From Kribbella steppae (GTDB taxonomy: Bacteria; Actinomycetota; Actinomycetes; Propionibacteriales; Kribbellaceae): a stretch of 64,000 nt of DNA. The DNA is taken from assembly GCF_004342025.1 (NCBI RefSeq), contig NZ_SLWN01000023.1, forward strand, positions 16,373 through 80,372. The letters are read 5' to 3'. The translations under genes and the position numbers were made by a program. Shown in pieces: positions 1 to 7,269 of this stretch. Under the pieces are notes generated by a model that saw only the letters and a program-made list of their open reading frames with translations, did not search any database and had not been told where the DNA came from. The first letter of the stretch is position 1. Every line of letters starts with the position of its first letter.

Positions 1-184
1 CCACGAAGAACGCCGCGTCTGCCCACCGGCGCAGTAAGAGCAGCGCCGCCAGCACGACGAGCGCAACGGCGCCGAGCGGCCCCAGTTCGGTGAGGTCGCT
101 GATGAGCTGGGCAGCCGTTGCGTCCTCGACGTGCAGCCAGATCAGGATGTCCCGCTCACCCGTCAGACGCCGATGCGGTGCCAC
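1..184 (-). CDS. Partial membrane protein, N-terminus (PAP2-phosphatase-like?)
   Basis: This is the start of a minus-strand gene that runs off the left edge. A GTG at 184 opens a frame without stops to position 1 and overlaps the 3' end of the upstream phoX-like gene by 22 bases. The roughly 60 visible residues have a charged N-terminus (RRLTGERD), then a hydrophobic stretch (GAVALVVLAALLLLRRW) that reads as a first membrane helix ending in arginines. This layout resembles the N-terminus of actinobacterial PAP2-type phosphatases, but the catalytic motifs would lie outside the window, so the family is a guess. One leucine in the helix uses TTA, a rare codon in this genome. Confidence 0.5.
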   Translation of the reverse strand, partial: MAPHRRLTGERDILIWLHVEDATAAQLISDLTELGPLGAVALVVLAALLLLRRWADAAFFV

Positions 185-1626
185 GGTCCCCAGATGGCGA
201 ACGACATCCCGCGACTGGCCTGGATGTTGACGAACAGCGTGTGCCCGTCCGGGCTGAACGTGGAACCGGCGAACTCGTCGCCTGACCTGTCCACCCCGGT
301 GCTGCTGGTGAGCCGGTTCAGCGCGATGTCCCACAGTTGACCACCCCGGGACAGGCCGCGCAGGTAGTTGTCCTGGGTGTTGTCCTCGCAGAGCACCAGG
401 GTTCCGCGCTTGCTGGTCGTCACGTTGTCCGGGAAGTCCAGCGTCGCCCGGTTCGGCGACTGATAGATCAGCTGCAGCTTCCGGGCCCGGGTGTGATACG
501 CCCAGACCTGGCCGAAGCCGTTGCCGTAACCACCGACCGAGTCCGGCCCGGTCTCCGCCGCGCCGCCGCCCTGCGTCGAGCAGAAGTACACGACGTTGTC
601 GTCGTACACCTGGCCTTCCAGCCGGGAGAAGTACGCCGCACCTTGCGCGCGACCCTGGTCACCGACGTACACGAGCGCCTGGTCGTTCGTCGTCGGCGCG
701 GTCTGCCCCGGGATGTAGGGGAACTTCGGCGCCGGGTCGTCGATGTCGACCCACGTCACGTCGTACGTCGCCCGTCGTGGCTGCTCGGCCGCGAGGTTCA
801 GGTTCGGACGGCCTTTGACCGCGAGCATCTGCAGCCGGCCGCCGTCCTCGATCCGCCCGCGCTTCATCGGGTTCCGGGGCGGGCGGTAGCGGAAGAAGCC
901 GGACGGGAACGCGAAGTTGTCCTCGGTCAGGTAGAGGTACCCGTCGTGCGGGTCGAACGAGACGGCCTCGTGCGCGAACCGGCCGGCGTGGGTGATCGGC
1001 TCGCGGTCGGACTGGCCGCGGGCCGGGACCTCGAAGATGAAACCGTGCGGTTTGGTCAGCGCGATGTTCGGCGCCCCGGTGAAGTCGGGGCCGACGTCGG
1101 GCCCGTTCACCGTTTCCTCGCAGGTGATCCAGCTGCCCCACGGCATGACTCCGCCGCTGCAGTTCATCATCGTGCCGTTCAGGCTGGTGTAGGCGTTGAC
1201 CACCTGGCCGAACCGGGTCACCTCGACCGTCGTCGTCCCGCTCTGCGCCATCGCGTCGTACGGCGTACCTGGTCCGAAGGGCGCGCCCGGGTTGTTCACC
1301 TCGTGGTTGCGGACGAGCACGATGTTGCCGTTGCGCCGCTGGAACGCGCCCATGCCGTCGTGCCGCCCGGGCAGGTTGGTGCCGTCGTCCAGGACGACCG
1401 GGAACTCCGTGTCGTGGAAGGACCGGTACTTGAAGCCTTCCGGCAGGTGCAGCCGGACCTTGCCGTCACGCTGGTCCGGGATCGCCCGCAGCGCCCGGAA
1501 CGGCGCGCTGCCCTGCGGAGCCGCCACCGCCTCGCGGGCCACGAAACCCTGGAACGGCCCGCCGGCGAGCATGCCGCCCGCGACCGCCGCGCTTCCTCTG
1601 AGGAATGTTCGTCGTTCGATGCTCAT
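163..1626 (-). CDS. PhoX/DUF839 family protein, Tat-exported
   Basis: The protein has 487 residues. The ATG at 1626 is chosen because it follows a strong GAGGAGG ribosome-binding site and begins a twin-arginine signal (MSIERRTFLRGSAAVAGG); the frame stays open further upstream, but that part looks non-coding. The mature part matches the DUF839/PhoX family, beta-propeller proteins that include calcium-dependent secreted alkaline phosphatases. Visible family-like segments include RNHEVNNPGAPFG, TCEETVNG, YLTEDN and LCEDN, acidic patches of the sort that bind metal in PhoX. It probably acts outside the cytoplasmic membrane on phosphate esters. The family holds many uncharacterised members, so the phosphatase activity is an inference. 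It is transcribed divergently from the mce operon. Confidence 0.85.
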   Translation of the reverse strand: MSIERRTFLRGSAAVAGGMLAGGPFQGFVAREAVAAPQGSAPFRALRAIPDQRDGKVRLHLPEGFKYRSFHDTEFPVVLDDGTNLPGRHDGMGAFQRRNGNIVLVRNHEVNNPGAPFGPGTPYDAMAQSGTTTVEVTRFGQVVNAYTSLNGTMMNCSGGVMPWGSWITCEETVNGPDVGPDFTGAPNIALTKPHGFIFEVPARGQSDREPITHAGRFAHEAVSFDPHDGYLYLTEDNFAFPSGFFRYRPPRNPMKRGRIEDGGRLQMLAVKGRPNLNLAAEQPRRATYDVTWVDIDDPAPKFPYIPGQTAPTTNDQALVYVGDQGRAQGAAYFSRLEGQVYDDNVVYFCSTQGGGAAETGPDSVGGYGNGFGQVWAYHTRARKLQLIYQSPNRATLDFPDNVTTSKRGTLVLCEDNTQDNYLRGLSRGGQLWDIALNRLTSSTGVDRSGDEFAGSTFSPDGHTLFVNIQASRGMSFAIWGPWHRIGV

Positions 1627-1820
1627 TCGTCCCCTCCTCGGCCTGCGGAAACCCTTGATCGACGCTAGCTTTCGGCCCGGTTTCCGGACAGATCTCGGCC
1701 GAAGGGTCGCGGTGTGTGTCGAGTCGTTTGCGCTGCGATACCAGTTCGGCGGTGGTCGGCGGTGGGGGCGCCGTTCCCGGACCTGGGCAGCCGCTAGGAT
1801 CACCCGGAGCCGCGTGCCGA

Positions 1821-1860
1821 TCAGCACACCGTGATCGGCGTCAGCACAGCGTGACCGGCG
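1821..1860 (+). repeat. Two tandem 20-bp repeats upstream of mce operon
   Basis: TCAGCACACCGTGATCGGCG is followed directly by TCAGCACAGCGTGACCGGCG, 18 of 20 identical. A degenerate third GACCGGAGCGTGACGC follows. The repeats end about 33 bases before the TTGACA hexamer, a position suited to an activator or repressor site for the mce operon. No known operator is recognised. Confidence 0.6.
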
Positions 1861-1892
1861 TGACCGGAGCGTGACGCATTGGTCACCGTCAC

Positions 1893-1925
1893 TTGACATG
1901 CGGGGGTTACACAAAACCGTACTCG
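1893..1925 (+). promoter_or_regulatory. Candidate mce operon promoter
   Basis: A perfect -35 hexamer TTGACA lies at 1893-1898. The -10 is less clear: TACTCG at 1920-1925 is 21 bases away and ACCGTA at 1916-1921 is 17 bases away. It is the best match in the divergent gap, but the -10 assignment is weak. Confidence 0.4.
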
Positions 1926-2023
1926 TGCGTAACCTAGGCAACCGCCCCGTCGTTGGAACGGCAGAACGTCGTCGGTCGGGGTCCGTCAGACATCCCGTGA
2001 GGAAGACCGATCAGGAGGGCCAG

Positions 2024-2971
2024 GTGGGCGTAGAAGTCCGCGTCGAAGGTCTCACCAAGTCCTTCGGAAGCCAGCTGATCTGGGGCGACGTGTCCCTGAC
2101 GCTGCCCGCCGGCGAGATCTGCGTGATGCTCGGCCCTTCCGGCACCGGGAAGTCCGTATTCCTGAAGACGCTGATCGGCCTGCTCAAGCCGGACAAGGGT
2201 CACGTCCACATCGAGGGCACCGATATCGCCACCTGCAGCGAGCGGTCGCTGTACGAGATCCGCAAGCTGTTCGGGGTGCTGTTCCAGGACGGCGCGATGT
2301 TCGGCTCGATGAACCTCTACGACAACGTCGCCTTCCCGCTGCGCGAGCACACCAAGAAGTCCGAGTCCGAGATCCGCTCCATCGTGATGGAGAAGATGGA
2401 GATGGTCGGCCTGGTCGGCGCGGAGCGGAAGCTGCCCGGCGAGATCTCCGGCGGGATGCGCAAGCGGGCCGGCCTGGCCCGCGCGCTCGTGCTGGAGCCC
2501 GAGATCCTGCTGTTCGACGAGCCCGACTCGGGGCTGGACCCGGTGCGTACGGCGTTCCTGAACCAGCTGATCATCGACCTGAACGAGATGACCCAGGCCA
2601 CCTGCCTGATCGTCACCCACGACATCAACACCGCGCGGACGGTGCCGGACAACATCGGGCTGCTCTATCACCGGCACCTGGCGATGTTCGGCCCGCGGGA
2701 GATGCTGCTGTCCAGCGAGGAACCGGTGGTCCGCCAGTTCCTGAACGCGCAGCGGGTCGGCCCGATCGGCATGTCCGAGGAGAAGGACGCCGACGAACTG
2801 GCCCGTGAGGCGGACCAGGAGCTTCCGCCGCTGCCGCCGATCCCGGTGCAGCAGTTGCCGAGCAGCGGCGTGATCCGGCCGACCCAGCGGCCGCCCGGCG
2901 AGTGGTGCCGGGAGAACGGCGTCACCCCGCCGCCGGGGTCCTTCGCCGCTGACGTGGTGGGGGTTACGTGA
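2024..2971 (+). CDS. mkl: Mce/Mla lipid transporter ATPase (Mkl/MceG-like)
   Basis: This 315-residue ABC ATPase should power lipid import by the Mce complex encoded downstream. The GTG at 2024 follows AGGAGGG at 2013-2019. Walker A is GPSGTGKS (37-44), the Q-loop glutamine is Q88, the signature is ISGGMR (141-146), Walker B is ILLFDE (161-166) and the switch histidine is H199. The GMRKR signature variant and DEPDSGLDP are typical of MlaF/Mkl. A proline-rich tail of about 70 residues follows the ATPase core, like the C-terminal extension of mycobacterial MceG. It overlaps the next gene by 4 bases. In mycobacteria the orphan mkl gene also sits upstream of rpoB. Confidence 0.93.
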   Translation: MGVEVRVEGLTKSFGSQLIWGDVSLTLPAGEICVMLGPSGTGKSVFLKTLIGLLKPDKGHVHIEGTDIATCSERSLYEIRKLFGVLFQDGAMFGSMNLYDNVAFPLREHTKKSESEIRSIVMEKMEMVGLVGAERKLPGEISGGMRKRAGLARALVLEPEILLFDEPDSGLDPVRTAFLNQLIIDLNEMTQATCLIVTHDINTARTVPDNIGLLYHRHLAMFGPREMLLSSEEPVVRQFLNAQRVGPIGMSEEKDADELAREADQELPPLPPIPVQQLPSSGVIRPTQRPPGEWCRENGVTPPPGSFAADVVGVT

Positions 2972-3741
2972 CAGTTTCCGCGACCGCCCCACTGAAGCAC
3001 GCGGGCTCACTGTTCTCCTTCGCCCTCGACACCGCCCGGGCCTCGGTCCGGCGACCGTTCCAGCTGAGGGAGTTCCTCCAGCAGGCCTGGTTCGTCGCCA
3101 GCGTGACGATCATCCCGACCGCGCTGGTCGCCATCCCGTTCGGCGCGGTGATCGCGCTGCAGGTCGGCGGCCTGATCAAGCAGTTCGGCGCCCAGGCCTT
3201 CACCGGCTCGGCCGCCGTGCTGGCCGTGGTCCGGGAGGCGTCGCCGATCGCGACCGCGCTGCTGATCGCCGGCGCCGGTGGTTCGGCGATCTGTGCCGAC
3301 CTTGGCGCGCGCAAGATCCGCGAGGAACTGGACGCGATGATGGTGCTCGGCATCGACCCGATCCAGCGGCTGGTGGTGCCGCGGGTGCTGGCCACGATGC
3401 TGGTCGCGTTCTTCCTGAACGGGTTCGTCAGCGTGGTCGGCGTGATGGGCGGCTATGTCTTCAACGTCGTCCTGCAGGACGGGACACCAGGCAGTTATAT
3501 AGCCTCGTTCACCGCGCTCGCCCATCTGCCCGACCTGTGGCAGGGACAGGCGAAGGCGCTGGTGTTCGGATTCATCGCCGCGGTGGTGGCGTCGTACAAG
3601 GGGATGAACGCGGGCGGCGGGCCGAAGGGGGTTGGCGACGCGGTGAACCAGTCCGTCGTCATCACCTTCATGCTGCTGTTCGTCGCGAACTTCTCGATGA
3701 CGGCGATCTACTTCCAGCTCGTTCCGCCGAAGGGGGCCTGA
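2968..3741 (+). CDS. YrbE/MlaE-family Mce permease, first subunit
   Basis: This 257-residue integral membrane protein starts at a GTG overlapping the ATPase stop (GTGA), so translation is probably coupled. It has an N-terminal amphipathic region, then hydrophobic helices. The motif REASPIATALLIAGAGGSAICADLGARKIREELDA is split here as the conserved MlaE segment around residues 90-125; its EEL-DAM part is the family's coupling region. Together with the next gene it forms the permease pair (YrbEA/YrbEB) of the Mce importer in the cytoplasmic membrane. The assignment to the A position rests on gene order. Confidence 0.92.
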   Translation: MTVSATAPLKHAGSLFSFALDTARASVRRPFQLREFLQQAWFVASVTIIPTALVAIPFGAVIALQVGGLIKQFGAQAFTGSAAVLAVVREASPIATALLIAGAGGSAICADLGARKIREELDAMMVLGIDPIQRLVVPRVLATMLVAFFLNGFVSVVGVMGGYVFNVVLQDGTPGSYIASFTALAHLPDLWQGQAKALVFGFIAAVVASYKGMNAGGGPKGVGDAVNQSVVITFMLLFVANFSMTAIYFQLVPPKGA

Positions 3742-3742
3742 C

Positions 3743-4570
3743 GTGTCGGCCCTCGACGTTCTGGTCAAGAAGCCGCTGCACTCACTCGATCGTTTGGGTG
3801 AGCAGCTGTCCTTCTACATCAAGGCGCTGGCCTGGTCCGGCAAGTCGATCACCCGGTACCGCAAGGAGATCCTGCGGCTGCTGGCCGAGGTGACGCTCGG
3901 CACCGGCGCGCTCGCGGTGATCGGCGGCACCGTCGGCGTGATCACCTTCCTCGCCTTCTTCACCGGCACCGAGGTGGGCCTGCAGGGCTACTCGGCGCTG
4001 AACCAGATCGGTACGTCGGCCTTCGCCGGCTTCGTCTCGGCGTACATCAACACCCGCGAGATCGGGCCGCTGATCGCCGGGATCGCGCTGGCCGCGACGG
4101 TCGGCTGCGGGTTCACCGCCCAACTCGGCGCGATGCGGATCAGCGAGGAGATCGACGCCCTCGAGGTGATGGCGATCCCGTCGCTGCCGTTCCTGGTCAC
4201 CACCCGGATCATCGCCGGCCTGGTCGCGGTCATCCCGCTGTACGTCGTCGGCCTGCTCGCGTCGTACTTCGCCACCCGGCTCACCGTGACCATGTTCTAC
4301 GGGCAGAGTACGGGGACGTACGACCACTACTTCCATCTCTTCCTGCCACCCGGGGACGTGCTGTGGTCGTTCGGGAAGGTGCTCGTCTTCTCCGTCCTGG
4401 TCATCCTGGTGCACTGCTACCACGGCTACCACGCGACCGGCGGCCCGGCCGGTGTGGGCGTCGCGGTGGGTCGCGCGGTCCGGACCTCCATCGTCGTCAT
4501 CAACGTCGTCGACCTACTGCTGTCGATGGCGATCTGGGGTACGACGACCACAGTCAGGCTGGCGGGGTAG
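3743..4570 (+). CDS. YrbE/MlaE-family Mce permease, second subunit
   Basis: The second permease has 275 residues and starts at GTG 3743, one base after the previous stop. The MlaE core is visible: helices, then REIGPLIAGIALAATVGCG, the segment AQLGAMRISEEIDALEVM that couples to the ATPase, and a C-terminal HGYHATGGPAGVGVAVGRAV loop typical of YrbEB. The N-terminal 45 residues (LVKKPLHSLDRLGEQ) are amphipathic, as in mycobacterial YrbEB. It acts as a heterodimer with its neighbour in the membrane. No unusual residue was noted. Confidence 0.92.
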   Translation: MSALDVLVKKPLHSLDRLGEQLSFYIKALAWSGKSITRYRKEILRLLAEVTLGTGALAVIGGTVGVITFLAFFTGTEVGLQGYSALNQIGTSAFAGFVSAYINTREIGPLIAGIALAATVGCGFTAQLGAMRISEEIDALEVMAIPSLPFLVTTRIIAGLVAVIPLYVVGLLASYFATRLTVTMFYGQSTGTYDHYFHLFLPPGDVLWSFGKVLVFSVLVILVHCYHGYHATGGPAGVGVAVGRAVRTSIVVINVVDLLLSMAIWGTTTTVRLAG

Positions 4571-4573
4571 CGC

Positions 4574-5902
4574 ATGACCAGACGTGTACCTCACAAGATC
4601 CTCGGCGTCGCGTTCATCGGCGTGCTCTGCTTCCTGCTCTGGCTGACCTACGCCTTCTACGCCAAGGTCTTCACCAAGACGGTCGAGGTGGAGCTGAAGA
4701 CCAGCCATATCGGCCTGCAGTTGAACAAGCACGCGGATGTGAAGCTGCGCGGCATCATCGTCGGCGAGGTCCGCGACGTCTCCACCGACGGCGACGAGGC
4801 GACCGTCGAGCTGTCGCTGAAGCCGGAGCAGGTGGCCGAGATCTCCAGCGCGGTCAGCGCCCGGATCCTGCCGAAGACGCTGTTCGGCGAGAAGTACGTC
4901 GCCCTGGTCCCGCCGACCGGTCAACAGGGCCCGCACATCAAGGCTGGTGACGTGATCTCGCGGGACAAGACCGCGGTCGGCATCGAGATCGAGAAGGTGC
5001 TGAACGACGCGCTGCCGCTGCTGCAGGCGGTCGACCCGGCCGACCTGAACGCCACCCTGAACACGCTGGCCACCGCCCTCGAGGGCCGCGGCACCGAGAT
5101 CGCCGGCACGCTGACCCAGCTGGACGCGTACCTGAAGAAGCTGAACCCGAACGTCCCGAAGCTGATGGCCGCGCTGACCAAGCTCACCCAGGTCTCCCAG
5201 CTGTACGGCGACGCGACGCCCGACCTGGTCCGGGCGCTGCGCAACCTGACCATCACCGGCAACACCGTGGTGGAGAAGCAGGTCCAGCTGCAGAAGTTCT
5301 TCGTCGACGTCCAGAACCTGTCCAGTACGACGAACACCTTCCTCAAGGAGAACGACGACCGGGTCATCCGGCTCGGCGAGGTGAGCCGGCCGGTGCTGGA
5401 CCTGCTGGAGCGGTACTCCCCGGAGTACCCGTGCTTCCTCAAGGTGATGACGGATACCGCGCCGATCCTGAACGACACGTTCCGGGACGGCCGGCTGAAC
5501 ATCAACCTCGAGTTGATCACCAACCAGCCGACGCCGTACGAGCCGAACGAACTGCCCGCCTACAAGGACCACCGTGGGCCGACCTGTGTCGGGAAGAACT
5601 ACAGTCACCCGGGGGCCAAGCCGGGTCCGTACACCCAGGAGAACCCGGCGCCGTACATCACCGGTGAGGACGGCGTGATCGGCGACCACAACAAGAACGA
5701 GCGATTCCCCCTGAACCTCCAGTTGAACCGGGCCATGCCGGGCTTCGCCATGGACACCCAGGGCGTCGGTACGCCGGCCGAGCAGAAGGTGATCGACTCG
5801 GTCGTCGGCCCCGAGATGGGTGTCGCGCCGTCCGACGTACCGGACCTGACCACCCTGATGGTCGGCCCGCTGCTCCGCGGAGGGCAGGTGAACCTGAGGT
5901 GA
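4574..5902 (+). CDS. MCE family protein, MceA position
   Basis: This 442-residue MCE protein is the first of six. It has an N-terminal membrane anchor (residues about 9-28), an MlaD/MCE beta-barrel domain (about 35-115, with ADVKLRGIIVGEVRDV) and a long helical region that would form part of the periplasmic lipid tunnel. The C-terminal part has the MceA-like YSPEYPCFL cysteine segment and a second cysteine (GPTCVGK). The start ATG is 4 bases after the permease stop. The stop TGA (5900-5902) is inside the left arm of the first 161-bp repeat, which separates it from the next mce gene. Confidence 0.92.
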   Translation: MTRRVPHKILGVAFIGVLCFLLWLTYAFYAKVFTKTVEVELKTSHIGLQLNKHADVKLRGIIVGEVRDVSTDGDEATVELSLKPEQVAEISSAVSARILPKTLFGEKYVALVPPTGQQGPHIKAGDVISRDKTAVGIEIEKVLNDALPLLQAVDPADLNATLNTLATALEGRGTEIAGTLTQLDAYLKKLNPNVPKLMAALTKLTQVSQLYGDATPDLVRALRNLTITGNTVVEKQVQLQKFFVDVQNLSSTTNTFLKENDDRVIRLGEVSRPVLDLLERYSPEYPCFLKVMTDTAPILNDTFRDGRLNINLELITNQPTPYEPNELPAYKDHRGPTCVGKNYSHPGAKPGPYTQENPAPYITGEDGVIGDHNKNERFPLNLQLNRAMPGFAMDTQGVGTPAEQKVIDSVVGPEMGVAPSDVPDLTTLMVGPLLRGGQVNLR

Positions 5903-6059
5903 CCCCCCTCGAATATTTGGCACGCATCTCCGGCGCCCAGGCGGGCACCTCGCTGCGTTGTCGTCGGGGCACGATGAAACCCGCATCGAGCCCCTCCTCC
6001 GCCTTGCGATGCACCCACCTGGACACCGGAGCTACGCACCAACATCCGAGGGGGGTCAC
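5899..6059 (+). repeat. 161-bp structured repeat, copy 1 (mceA/mceB junction)
   Basis: This element is 161 bp, bounded by GTGACCCCCCTCGAATATT and AACATCCGAGGGGGGTCAC, which are inverse complements except at two positions. It differs from copy 2 at 7106-7266 at six positions. Inner pairing is also visible: CTCCGG with CCGGAG, CCAGGCGGG with CCCACCTGG, and a central hairpin GGGGCACGATG/CATCGAGCCCC. The left arm contains the TGA stop of mceA. The right arm supplies the G-rich ribosome-binding site 7 bases before the mceB GTG. It may be a MITE-like element, or an RNA structure kept for coupling. Confidence 0.93.
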
Positions 6060-6062
6060 CTT

Positions 6063-7109
6063 GTGAAGCTCCTCGACAAGAAGACCTCGCTCGACACCGT
6101 GCGGCTCGCGATCTTCGTGGTGGTGACCACGGTCGCGACCGCGCTGCTGGCGGTGACGATCGGGAACATCAGCTTCAACGCGACGACGAAGTACAAGGCG
6201 GTGTTCACCGACGCGGTCGGGCTGAACAAGGGCGACGACATCCGGATCGCCGGAGTGAAGGTCGGCCAGGTCGACAAGATCGCGCTCTCCCAGACCGATG
6301 CCGGTCAGGGCGGGCTGGCGATGGTGACGTTCAGCGTCGACTCCGACCAGGTCCTCGACGAGTCCACGAAGGCGACGCTGCGGTACCGGAACCTGGTCGG
6401 CAACCGCTACATCGCGCTGACCGACGGCGTCGGCGGCGGCGAGCGGCTGAAGGCGAACGGCGTGATCCCGAAGGAGCGGACCGCGCCCGCGCTGGACCTG
6501 TCGGTGCTGTTCAACGGGTTCAAGCCGCTGTTCACCGCGCTCACCCCGGCGGACGTGAATCAGTTCGCCTTCGAGGTGATCAAGGTGCTGCAGGGCGAGG
6601 GCGGCACGATCGAGTCGCTGCTGGCCAAGACCGCATCGCTGACCACGACCCTGGCCGATGCGGACCAGGTGATCGGCGACCTGATCACCAACCTGACCTC
6701 GACGCTGCAGATCGTCTCCCAGCGGCAGCAGAACTTCTCCCAGCTGCTGGTGAACCTGCAGCAGTTCATCACCGGGCTCAGTCAGGACATCAACCCGATC
6801 CTGAACTCGGTTGGCTCGATCAACTCGCTGAACAACAAGACGGCCGGCCTGCTGCAGCAGACCCGGGTGCCACTCAAGTCCGACCTGGCCCGGCTCCGCA
6901 CCGTCGCGTCCACCCTCGACGACACCCAGGCGATCTGGGTGAAGACGCTGCAGACCATGCCGGAGAAGCTGAACACGATGACCCGGACGGCGTCGTACGG
7001 CTCCTGGTTCAACTTCTTCCTGTGCAACTTCGACGGCAACGTCACCCTGCCGACCGGAACCCGCGTCTCAGTTGCCTACGACAACAACTCGGCGAGGTGC
7101 GTAAAGTGA
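6063..7109 (+). CDS. MCE family protein, MceB position
   Basis: The protein has 348 residues. GTG 6063 is taken as start because it opens the typical MCE N-terminus (MKLLDKKTSLDTVRLAIF, then a membrane anchor) and follows six Gs from the repeat; the longer frame to 5958 would translate the repeat. The MlaD domain covers about residues 40-120 (DDIRIAGVKVGQVDKI). The helical tunnel region follows, with many polar coiled-coil-like heptads (about 170-290). The end has SWFNFFLCNFDG, a common MceB-type C-terminal segment. Its stop lies in the left arm of repeat copy 2. Confidence 0.92.
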   Translation: MKLLDKKTSLDTVRLAIFVVVTTVATALLAVTIGNISFNATTKYKAVFTDAVGLNKGDDIRIAGVKVGQVDKIALSQTDAGQGGLAMVTFSVDSDQVLDESTKATLRYRNLVGNRYIALTDGVGGGERLKANGVIPKERTAPALDLSVLFNGFKPLFTALTPADVNQFAFEVIKVLQGEGGTIESLLAKTASLTTTLADADQVIGDLITNLTSTLQIVSQRQQNFSQLLVNLQQFITGLSQDINPILNSVGSINSLNNKTAGLLQQTRVPLKSDLARLRTVASTLDDTQAIWVKTLQTMPEKLNTMTRTASYGSWFNFFLCNFDGNVTLPTGTRVSVAYDNNSARCVK

Positions 7110-7266
7110 CCCCCCTTGGATGTTCGGCACGCATCTCCGGCGCCCAGGCGGGCACCTCCCTGCGTTGTCGTCGGGGCACGATGAAACCCGCATCGAGCCC
7201 CTCCTCCGCCTTGCGATGCACCCACCTGGACACCGGAGCTACGCACCAACATCCAAGGGGGGTCAC
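7106..7266 (+). repeat. 161-bp structured repeat, copy 2 (mceB/mceC junction)
   Basis: This is the second copy, the same 161-bp length, with perfect 19-bp terminal inverted repeats GTGACCCCCCTTGGATGTT and AACATCCAAGGGGGGTCAC. Compared with copy 1, the C-to-T change in the left arm (CTCG to CTTG) is matched by G-to-A in the right arm (CGAG to CAAG), so pairing is kept. The TGA stop of mceB is at the left tip. The mceC GTG lies 3 bases beyond the right tip, the same spacing as in copy 1. Confidence 0.95.
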
Positions 7267-7269
7267 TCC

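Larger units (their letters stand above)
1627..2023. other. Divergent intergenic region, phoX-like / mce operon
   Basis: These 397 bases contain no convincing gene. They must carry the promoters for both flanking units. On the minus strand GGAAAC (revcomp 1680-1685) lies 15 bases before CGTC (revcomp 1661-1664), a weak match to an ECF-sigma promoter. On the plus strand there is a tandem 20-bp repeat at 1821-1860 and a perfect TTGACA at 1893-1898. The bases before 2024 end in the AGGAGGG ribosome-binding site of the ATPase gene. Confidence 0.6.

Noticed and set aside
337..1668. A 443-codon plus-strand frame opposite the PhoX-like gene
   Set aside because: No ribosome-binding site or domain; the opposite strand codes for a Tat-exported PhoX-like protein.
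5958..6062. Longer N-termini for mceB (and mceC from 7120) that include the repeats
   Set aside because: Translation of the repeat gives no MCE-like sequence, while the GTG codons at 6063 and 7270 have G-rich ribosome-binding sites and give normal MCE N-termini.
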